Of a stretch of 64,000 nt of DNA, positions 51,101 to 61,500 are shown piece by piece. Source of the stretch: Polytrichum commune (Eukaryota > Streptophyta > Polytrichopsida > Polytrichales > Polytrichaceae); the NCBI GenBank assembly GCA_950295325.1, contig OX485807.1, positions 64,501-128,500 on the forward strand. Reading direction: 5' to 3'. The position numbers were made by a program, and so were the translations under genes. Position 1 is the first letter of the stretch, and every line of letters begins with the position of its first letter. The notes under the pieces were generated by a model, which had not been told where the DNA came from, searched no databases, and worked only from the letters and a program-made list of their open reading frames with translations.

Positions 51101-54100
51101 GTACGAAGAGACTCTTGAATAGGGGAGGACCGACATGCTCAAATTTATATTTTCTTGATAAGACTAATGCAACATTCAAGAATTAGGCATCAAAATAAAA
51201 TGACGAGTATTTAGCTACATATGAAAGTGATCCTCAACACTATACTTGGTGGTGTGAAGTCCAACCAAAGTTTGATTTTCCACACTTTACCTAAATGACT
51301 AGGTGGGACGGAGCCCACGTATTTGATGGGAAAGAAATGGTTCAAATAGGTGTGGGCCGGGCCGTACATTACAAAAGAATGCACCTATTTCATTTTGAAA
51401 TTATTGAGCTCCAAAAGCCTCTTTGTTTCCTATTAAGCTGAATAGGGGAAGCAACAAAAATGCTTGAAATCATTGCAGTTTGTTCAAAGTCTTATTCCGT
51501 ATTAGATTGCTCCTTGTACAAACTTGGCCACCTACACCAGACAATTCATGAAAGTGATATCACATGAGTACCTACTACTAGGCTCTACCTAACTTATGTT
51601 TTCATGATCCTATAGAACATTGTAAATCCTTCCCGATCCCCCAAAAATGTGGTTCTTGAGAGAATATGCCGGGAAAAAAAGAATGTAAGTTCCATGTATG
51701 TGGCCCACAACAAGTTGAAAAATTCCACTCTATGAGTGAGGCAGAATCTGATAGTTCCATCATAAAGGTAGATGGGTCCTAAATGGTTACTTTTTCTGAC
51801 CAGAGCAGGATTGCCTAGACATGAAACACGTGATTAGTATCAGATGATTAACATATCCAAATCGAGGATGTAGCCACTTTCCTCAAAAGATTCGAAGGTC
51901 ATATGAATATCTTGTTTATTATTAGAGTGAGATTCTTGTGTTCATTAAATGGTCATATACATCCCACAACCTCCATTGACCACGTGTCTTTTGATATACA
52001 TTATTGGAACCACGCCTAACCAAATACCACTCTTGTGGCTCGTTTATGCGCCACTTTTATCCTAATAGAACTTGACTAAGTGATCCAATTTAAATCTAAG
52101 ACATCTTAAAACAATTCCCTTCTAGAGAATGCAAGGGTATAGTTGCACAAATAAACATTTCTCAATTCTTTAAAGGCACAATGTTGAATAGTTGTATTGA
52201 CTTGGCTCATGGCCCCTTTCACATGCAAACAATCACTAAAGTTGACAAATTTATTATATGTGAATGTATGAGAGAAATTTGATTACATTGCATGCATTTC
52301 AATGAAAAAAACAAATGTTCCAACACATTTGTTGCATATGTATGAGATGTTATATACTAATGACCCACATGTTGTATGAACCTTATAGTGCACAATCAAT
52401 ATTGCAAATCACACGTATTGAACCAATTTTGTCTAGATATCCACCCAAGGTCCCCAACCTCACATATGCCTCTTCACATTTGTGAAGAACATGGAAGTCC
52501 AATGCAATTCAGAAAACAAATGCCACTTGTCATCCATTTTGATCTCTCGGAAGAAGAAAAAACAAGAAAGAGAAAGAAAACAAATTACGTTGGATAATTG
52601 GGCCTGCCAAGCAAGAAAAATGGCACAAGATGCATCATCCATGCAAATAAAATTAAATAAACAACACAAAATATCATCACATGTCATTATCACACCATCA
52701 TAAATCATGTGGCATCTGTTGGCATATTGTGCCTTTGAGAGGAGGGTTGATGGATGAGAATGATACGTACATTTTTATTTGAAGATGTACAAGTGTTGTG
52801 TGAATGATACATTGGGGTCCATTTGGATGAATGTAGTCTTCATATGTCATGGGGTGGTGGGACCACATCACCATAATAAACCGATTGTGCTCGTCTTAGG
52901 ACATTCAGTTGCATGTATGTTGGGTCACCCTATGAAATAAATAGGAGACTTGGACAATTCATGCTTATTTACTTTCACACTAAACCTCTTATATCCATTA
53001 CAATTGTTCGTGGTTATTATTGGATGTTCAATATAGTATATCAACCTTTCATATCTTCCACACCGATGCAATTGAACATGAGTGTGATAAACCATCTTTA
53101 CTTTTTATTGCACACACAAAATGGTCATCATATTTCTTGCTCTTGTCTATCTTAATATAATATCACGGGACTCCAAATCTTCCAAACCCGCACAATTACA
53201 TGTTCTTTCTCAAATCCTTGTAGCAAAATCATCACAGGTGCGTTGATTCATTGGCGATGGAATTACTTGGAGATTGAAAAATGAAAGCTGCTCCAAAAAA
53301 TTGGATGACACCATCCAGGACTAGCAATTGTGCTAAAGCAAGATTGTACATTGTTTTGGCCCACTAAAGGCAAGATGAAATCATGAACATCACACAATAA
53401 GATTGTTGACATAATTTTGCATGAGTAATACTTCATGTAAGAGGCATAGATAGACGTGACAAATGTTGTATCGGCCCAACGTAAGGATTGTTCACCCATT
53501 AGTCAGGTCATGCCATGAAAGAAAGGGTTGGAAGGGTCACTTCACTCTAAACCCTAAATCTTGCCAAACACCACCACAAATGGAGTTTGGGCTAGACTAT
53601 CAAGATAGGGTCTTTCTAAATACCATTGACGAGCGTTGCATTCACCAGGGTGGCGAGTAGGGGCAACACCGAAAAAGCCATAGCCTCAGCCCCCGAGCTT
53701 GGCCTTACCCCGGGCCGCAGCCTAACCCCTGACCCTGGACTAACCCTTGTATTCTTGAAGGTCGCTTGTCCATATAACTCATACCAAGTGCACTTCATTT
53801 TCAAGGTCCAAAATCCAATATATATGGTCACTTCCATTGAGTAAATAAGCAATTGATTGGGATTTCTTTTTTGAAGTGAACCTGTCAATAAAGCATATAA
53901 TTAACTTGGAAGTCAAAAACATTACAAACCCCTCATTAGCACTAAGGTTATATTTTTTGTGACTTACCATTGAAAAAACATTTTTCCTACTAAAATGGAA
54001 CTAAAATTAGTTTTTTTAAATTCTAATTTTAGTATGTTTTAAAATAATAATATAGTTAATACCTTCTACTTCACAAATTTTTCAGACACATTCAAATTAA

Positions 54101-55674
54101 TTAAGTTTGACTAAATATAATTAAGTGTAACATGCCAGGCTCATGGGGCCTAATTAAGTAACAAGCCTCAGCTTAATTAACATGCCTCAGGGGCCTAACA
54201 CTATTATACCCACAGTAATTGTTATCATATGGACGATTTTCATGTTTTTCTCCAAAGCATAAGTTTTGGAGGGCGGATGGGGATGCAAGTTGAATAATCT
54301 ACACTTAAACTTGATGTGGATATAAAATTCATGAGTAACTACTTGTACGCAAAGACCTCCCTAGGAGAATTCAAGGAAAATAAAATAAATCATAAAGAAC
54401 GTGCGCAATGGAACGTATTGGAATGCAACCAAATGCCTTTGATGTGTGTGTGTAAAATGGCCCTTATGTTAGAATTTTTGTTCTTGTGAAACCCCTAGGG
54501 AATTATTTGGTACGAGGCCACATTTTCCCACAAATTTCCGACCCATATAAATTGGTAGCAAGACTTAATAGTACAAGGGAGTCAAAGTTAAACAATTGTT
54601 GGATTAGTGAATTTTTTAATGAAGGGTATTGATGGGGTTGTTGATGGGCAACTTTGGTGATATGCAGTTTGATGATGTAGAAAGTGTTTATGACATATTC
54701 AAAAAAAATGTCACGGGTTTATGATAAGAAATGCATGTTTAAAAAATATAGAAACATCAAGTGTGAACATTGTTTGTTTTTAAAGATGAACCACATTTAA
54801 TATCATTGCATAAATATATTTTATGTAAGAATAAATAAATAAATTTAAAGTATTGCAAGATGGATGCATTTGTGTATACACATAATTGTAAATTCCAAAA
54901 TTTGTTGAATGATATATGAATCTTGTGATAAGGATTCTATACATGTGAGCCTCCGACAAGAATTAAGCTCATACATGACAATCATTGACTTATTTATGCA
55001 TCTTCCTCATCTATGAATACATTAGCAAGAACATAATCATTTAAGTTTACCAATGCAATTTAAAATGATTGAAATATGGATTTGGAATAGTTAATATGAT
55101 ATACAATTTACGTTTACTTGTTTTCTTATCAAGACCCGTGTTATAAGGAAAGGACGCAAAGTTGAGGGTCTGCCTTATTCATTTTATACCATGCATAGAT
55201 TCCTCGATTGTTTTTGATGAGTGACTTACAACCACAACCCTTTTGATGGGTGACATGATAAAATGTAAAATATCAATCTTGGGGGGGACCATACTTGGGG
55301 CTAGGTGTAGACGTGTAGACCATGGTTGGTATTTGCAAGCATTGTAACCGTATTCTAAGCGTTGTCATCCATCCAACACTTTCTCATGTTAGCCTTGTCC
55401 CTTTTCATCCATCTACCTCTCTTAAAAGGCTCACACCAAATGCCATGTTTGACCACCACAACATCCACATAAGTTACTCCTATCCATGTTGGTACGTCAC
55501 TCGTCTCTTTCTCATTCACCCACATGAATAATGTCCGACATGGCATTCATATGTCACTTTATCTGTTCTCATCCATTCGCACCATCATGGTCCCAACTCC
55601 CCACATGTTGTGTTGCGCAATAGATTAGGTGGGTCCATGAGTTATATGCATAACTTATGTGGTTATAATAATAC

Positions 55675-55707
55675 TATTCTTATTCTTATTCTTATTCTTA
55701 TTCTTTC
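55675..55707. repeat. (TTCTTA)n microsatellite
   Basis: About five tandem copies of a six-base unit. Confidence 0.95.
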
Positions 55708-56792
55708 TCATCCCATAAGAAGTTCCATGCATCCCACAAGCATGCATAAACAAACATTAGCATAGTAGTGTGGACTCGTCTGACATGTGCCATGCATACA
55801 TTATGTGGATGGAACTCACATAAACCTCACAACAATTCAATCACTACATGGAACCCGTGAAGTAAGGAGGATCTCATGTTTCTACCCATGCATGCAAATA
55901 CCTATGTTTATCGTCCACTTCTATCTTCCATGTGCCATCTTCTTTGTATGTTAGTAAATCATTAGTCTCACTCATCCACCAATGCGCCCCCCCCCAAAAA
56001 AAGAAAAAGAAAAAAATGATTCGGAGATAAGCCTAAGCAATGTGTTTGCACACAAATTTCGATAATAATATTTATTGCATATGAAATGTTATATATTGCA
56101 AGGATGCTCTTTAGATTTGGCCTTCTATGGCAAGACAAAAATATTGAAATGCATCTTATAATTTTGTAAGTGACTTATGTCCAACAAGTAGATAGTTATG
56201 TAAATTACGTACACCAATGATTCTTTTGGCACAAGTACTTGCATCATAATACAAAACAAAATCTACGGTTGGTCGATTTCGATGAAGCAATCTGTTAATA
56301 ATATGATTTTGTTAAAAAAGAATACCAAGTACCTTACCTCACTTTATAGTTTGTTTGAAGATGTATATGTGTGTGTGTGAATTTGTCACAAGTCATTGTA
56401 TTGATTATTGCAATATATAATGCCACAACAAAATTATACATTAGTATTAAGGATTGATAAACCACAAAAAAATTGCCACAAAAGACCAAACACTGGTCAA
56501 GCATATATCTCTTTTGATTTATATAGCTATTTTTTTGTATGTTATTATCCACAAGTATCATCTCATTTTATTTTAGAGCAAGAAAACAGTAGAACCGTGA
56601 GGCACTGTCCTTTATTATTAAAGACTACAATTATTGTTGTCCACTTTGCTCACACCAATCCATAATTATTTACTATATGTATAACCAAAACTTTCTTGGA
56701 TTTTGTGCGCCTTTTTTGAAATACGGGTCAAGGACTGAAGCTACTCATTTATCACCCGAATTTTAAAATAAATAATTAACAATTGCCAAAAT

Positions 56793-56866
56793 AACTATAG
56801 TTAACTATTTTTTTCAATACATTTTAGGGAGCAACTATAGTTAACTAGATATATACAACTATAGTT
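56793..56866. repeat. Three AACTATAGTTAAC palindromic motifs
   Basis: The self-complementary AACTATAGTT, each time followed by AAC, occurs at 56793, 56833 and 56857. Spacing is uneven. Could be chance in AT-rich DNA or the end of a small palindromic element. Confidence 0.5.
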
Positions 56867-57829
56867 AACATCCACATTAAATAAAATGGATCAAAAAGAA
56901 TAAGAACAAGTAACGTCCAAGTGGTTAGGAAATTTGCTCTTGAAATAGAGAAGTCGATGCATAGTCTTTGTCTTATAAATAAAGCCAATAAAGTGGAAGA
57001 GAATGAATGATGCATTGCTCCTACAATGTATCCTCCATCTCCACTCTCTACATCACTTATTTTAGTTATTGTGGTACACACTAAATTTAGAGCATCTATG
57101 TTTTTGAGACTGGTGCTATCCACAATATTTTAAAAACAATTGCTCTTGACCTCATGTTGTCACTTTTATATATACCTTATGTCTTTATCTTAAGAACGAG
57201 ACTTAACTTAAGTTCTAGGTAGCTCTCTCTAGTTTCTTACATGAAACTCTAGTAAACTAAAGCTGACTTAGTTTCATCCACATTAAATGCACATGGAACC
57301 TCGCATGAAGATGAAGAGTTTATATCTTGAGGGGCTGATCACACTGGCCAATTTTGACAACATTTGTTGGCATCTCCGACCGTAATAGTGTGAAAAGTGG
57401 TAGGCTAACATCTATTTCTCAACATAATCCCCAACAATTTCATAGCTAGAGCCGGGCGGAAAGTTTGGTGTGATCGGAGCCTAATCTTCATTCTCAATGA
57501 CTCCCACAAGGCAATTCATCCACAAACAAACTCACGGGCAAAAAATCTAACGAAATTAAGAGCTATGCTTTAAAGCTTAAAGTCAGAGCCAATAAATTTG
57601 TATGCAAGTCCACCACATTCAAAAATATGAATGTGTAAGTATCGTGAAGTGAGTTAAGTTAAATGCCATTGTCAAGTGTCCACATTGCCCTCCCTCACAC
57701 CCATGGTTGGTAAGTCACTTACTTACCACTTACATACTTACAGGTGGTGACGTTAATCGTGGCCGTCCCCTGTATCCATGGTGGAGGGGGAACGGAGCCC
57801 GCAGCCGCAGTGTCACCAATCTTTGTCTT

Positions 57830-58043
57830 GTAAGTAGAAGCGAAGCGAAGGGCCAGGGCAGAGCAGAGGAGAGGAGAGGAGAGGAGAGGAGAGATTTGCA
57901 TTAGGGTTTGGAGCAGGGGAGGAAGGAAAGGAAAGGAAAGGAAGGAGGATCGAAGTGGTGGTTGCTATGTAGTTGTAGCATTGGGAGTCAAGGATTGAGG
58001 TGGAAGTTGAATCAATCATACAGTAGTAAGTATCTATCTATCG
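57830..58043 (+). promoter_or_regulatory. Presumed purine-rich 5' leader of the HVA22-AMP deaminase locus
   Basis: Just before the ATG at 58044 lie a (GGAGA)n tract (57865-57893), TTAGGGTTT (57902-57910, a plant telo-box sequence) and GGAAA repeats. GA-rich leaders and telo-boxes near the transcription start are common in plant housekeeping genes. The start site itself cannot be placed. Confidence 0.45.
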
Positions 58044-58571
58044 ATGGGGTGGTTGTGGATATGGACGCTGGCGGGGCGATCCATGGCCGTGGCTGGGCCA
58101 GTGCTGATGCTGGTGTACCCGCTGTATGCGTCGATCATGGCGATCGAGAGCCCCGACAAGGAGGATGAGCAGCAGTGGCTCACCTACTGGGTGCTATACT
58201 CGTTCGTCACGCTGTTGGAGATGGCAGTGGCACCGCTGGTCGCCTGGATCCCGTTCTATTCCACCATCAAGCTGGCGGCAGCGGCCTGGTTGGTGTTGCC
58301 ACAGTTCCGGGGCGGGGTCATTCTCTATACGTGGTTTGTGAAACCGCATTTACATCTGGCGGTAGGGCCAATTGGGCAGGAGAAAGAGAAGAGCAAATAT
58401 TTGGAGCAGGAGAAGGGAAAATCGTTGGAGCGGGAGAAGAGGAAATCGGGGGAGCTCATTGGAATTGGTAGTCGCAGCAGCAGCTCGCTGGCAGCAACAG
58501 ATATTACAACACAAGCGTCGTTGGTTGGATCAAATAACGCAGTCGAAAACGGACCAGGTAGGTTCTCGTAG
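58044..58571 (+). CDS. HVA22: HVA22-like (TB2/DP1) domain exon; possible stand-alone 175-residue product
   Basis: HVA22/REEP-type proteins insert hydrophobic hairpins in the ER membrane and shape tubules. The frame shows [13 protein letters not shown], then [37 protein letters not shown] and [11 protein letters not shown] in the family's order, all in one exon. A charged tail with three EKEK/EREKRK clusters and a Ser-rich stretch follows. Reading through the donor at 58557 adds only four residues (GRFS) before a TAG. Thus a transcript ending in intron 1 would give a normal-length HVA22-like protein, whereas splicing fuses the domain to AMP deaminase. If the two are separate genes, this is the complete HVA22-like gene. 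Confidence 0.7.
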   Translation: MGWLWIWTLAGRSMAVAGPVLMLVYPLYASIMAIESPDKEDEQQWLTYWVLYSFVTLLEMAVAPLVAWIPFYSTIKLAAAAWLVLPQFRGGVILYTWFVKPHLHLAVGPIGQEKEKSKYLEQEKGKSLEREKRKSGELIGIGSRSSSSLAATDITTQASLVGSNNAVENGPGRFS

Positions 58572-61500
58572 GCTCGTCACAGTGAGTGACAGACACACGC
58601 AGTGGCGGATGACTCTAGGCACCTCTCAAAGTTATATGTCATCTGAGATACGAGTGACGTAAAATGCTCGTAATTGTAGTTGCGTTGGGATTGAATTATT
58701 CGAGGGCACATAGGTTATAAAGTGTTACGAAATGGAATTGGAATGATCCTTAGAGACGAAACCTCTCCCGTCAACTTCATCTATCTGTTCACGACTTCAC
58801 GATTACTATCTCCAATTAGTCATACTCACAGTCTGCTTGTTATAATTGGATATTTCTAAAACCCTGCACTGGCGGGGATCATCATCATAAGTAAGCGTAA
58901 CTCTGTTTTATAACGGGAGTCCAGCTTAGATTATAACATAGTGCTCTGGTTGGTCAATGAATGAACTTCAACTTCTGCGATGAAATGAGCCCCCCTTTCA
59001 CTAGAGCTCCAGTTGAGAGCTCTAACTTGCAATTTTCTGGACTTTAATACTTGGAGTTGATTAACATTCTTCCAAAGCTCAACTGCGGAGAGCTTGACCA
59101 ATATTCAAGCTCTCAATATATTTTGAGCAAGTGTAAAGTGGCCATGCTCAAAGGGAAATATGAAGGGGTGGATGATACTAAACAAAACAAATAATCATTC
59201 ATGACAAGCCAAAGAATGTGGAAAGCCCCTTGGCTTGGGGCCCACAAAATGAGAGCTTGAAACTTGAGCTCAGGACATTCCTCCACGACATAGCTTAGGA
59301 TTTTGTTTGACCGTGAGCTTGTTGTAGTCGTTCAATATGGGATGCATCAAAGGCGCCATCTAAGATTCTAATAAGTAGAGAGTTGGCGCCCTTCTCAACT
59401 TGAGCTTTAGTATTAAGGGGGCGTGAGAAAAGCTATTTTGAGGGTGTTCAAGCATTAGCTCACCTGAATTTTGGAGTCTTTTCTGTTGTTCGTTCCATTC
59501 ATGAATGTCTCATGTGAGAGTATATGCTTGTGTTGACCTTTAGGCTCCTATGTCTGTGCAGGTGGACATTATAGAAGCACTTCATCCTGGAGGCCTCCAG
59601 CACCTTCACAGTTGCCGCCACTGAAACCACCAATGCCGTTGAAGGCACTCACTGTAGTACGTCCTAGCTCACCAAATTCTCCTGTTGGGGCTGAGTCTTT
59701 TGAAAGCACTGAAGGTTCTGAAGGAGAAGATGACAACATGCTGACCAATGAGGGCATTTATGATGATGAAATTGAGGATGGGGATCCTAAGAAGAGCATG
59801 GTTGTTGACGGGGAAGTGAATGATGGATCTGAATTGGTGAGTTCCTCATCTTTTGTTTGGTTTCTTGAAGTGTGGGTCGGTCCTAGATGTTTATGGTTTC
59901 AAGAGACTTATCCTATAGTTGAGGATGTTGTACAGAGACTAATAAGGCTAGAGTATTTTTGTATTCATGTATTTGACAGTGGTCTACCCATAATGTACAT
60001 ACTGAGCATTGAGCTCATGCCCTGTCAGTACAGATTCCAAAACTGCAATTTTTTACCTCAATACCTTGCCCTTATACTTCTGAACCACCTGTCTGGTTCC
60101 ATGCAGGTAGATGGATTAGTGAGACCACAATCTCCAAGTGCTGAAAAGCCAGTTGCAAGTATGGTTCGATCACATAGCATAGGTGGGGAGATTCATGGGA
60201 TTCATGCTCCAGATCCAGTTGCTGCTGACATTCTTCGGAAGGAGCCAGAGCAAGAAACTTTTGTCAGGCTAAATGTCACACCCATTGGTATGTGTGTGAT
60301 ATTTTCACACTTCCTCACTTTTTACAATCTTTTCACACATCTTGTGCGCCCACACTGTACACACCTATCCACACCTGCACACAATGAACAATTTAGGACA
60401 ACCTCCTCAAGGCTCTTTTCACCTCCTCTATTTTTCTACTCTCCTCCTTAGTCCTCACCACAAGTTTGTGTGACTTCCACTCATGCATTGACTGGGCACA
60501 CAAGCTCCCTGAAAGAGTGTATGGTGGGCTTCACATAATGGTCAGATGATGTGAAAGAAGGCCTCTTATGGATTCAAGAGTTTATGGCCCTGCGTGACAG
60601 CTTATCCTCTGTGCATTCAAGCTCCATACAACACACGTTGATCCATCCTCTTAGGTCAGTTACCACTAATGTCTGTAAGAAATCCTAGGGTGCCGTACAA
60701 CTGAAAATTTTATAAGCAATAAGGTTCTTGGGTATAAGGGAATGTGCATCTATGGCTTTTCTTACTTTGGTCAATGCACTCCGTGTCTGATAACAGAGGA
60801 GCCGTCTGAAGAAGAGAAGGAGGTGTGCAGATATATGCATGAGTGTATGGCTTTGCGAGACAAATATGTCTTTCGAGAAAGAATCCCTACTTGGGAGAAG
60901 GAGGAGATAACAGATCCTGGTACTCCGAAGGCGAATCCTTATCCATTCCAGATTGAGACAGAACCAGCCTCCTCGGTATGAGTTTACGAACATCCTATCA
61001 CCTCTCACTTGTCCCCTCTCACTTGTCCCCAATATTTTATGCTTGGTGATTCTTACCTATCTTAGTTCTTGAGGTATCACGTGTTTCAGCTGTATGTCAT
61101 CAAAGTGGCTCTTATTGTCCTGCCAGGAATCTAATTGTGGTTATTTTGACTGCATTCAGCATGTCTATCGGATGGTGGATGGCATATTTCGGGTCTATAA
61201 GAATGATAAAAGTAAGTTTGTACTTCAATCATACAGAGCGATTAGTTTTGTATGTATTCAATTGAGTAAATGGTGACATTCTTGTATTTGTGTATTGTGT
61301 CCTCTTCCGGCAATGCCCAACTTTATTGTCTTCTGCAATTTTATCAGATTCGCAAAGTCTTTGTTTGGAGCACCATAATTGTTCAATTCATATTTTGAAT
61401 TTGGCGGAATTCTGTTTACAGGCTGTGAAGAGGCTTATCCAGTACATGATGCTACCACCTTTTTCACCGACATGCATCGCATCCTAAAGATCATCTCCCT

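Larger units (their letters stand above)
51101..57690. other. AT-rich intergenic DNA without a recognisable gene
   Basis: No open frame here resembles a known protein. Notable parts are a short GC-rich patch at 53640-53760, a (TTCTTA)n microsatellite at 55675-55707, and three copies of the palindrome AACTATAGTT within 75 bases (56793-56866). The last few hundred bases should include the promoter of the AMP deaminase locus. Confidence 0.5.

Noticed and set aside
53626-53844. Frame across a GC-rich patch
   Set aside because: It is isolated, has no family match and no plausible splice partners.
59612-60451. Single 279-residue frame through AMP deaminase exons 2 and 3
   Set aside because: It reads through intron 2, which has GT-AG ends and unrelated sequence, so the middle and end are not protein.
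60685-61032. 115-residue minus-strand frame
   Set aside because: It is antisense to AMP deaminase exon 4, which is clearly coding on the plus strand.
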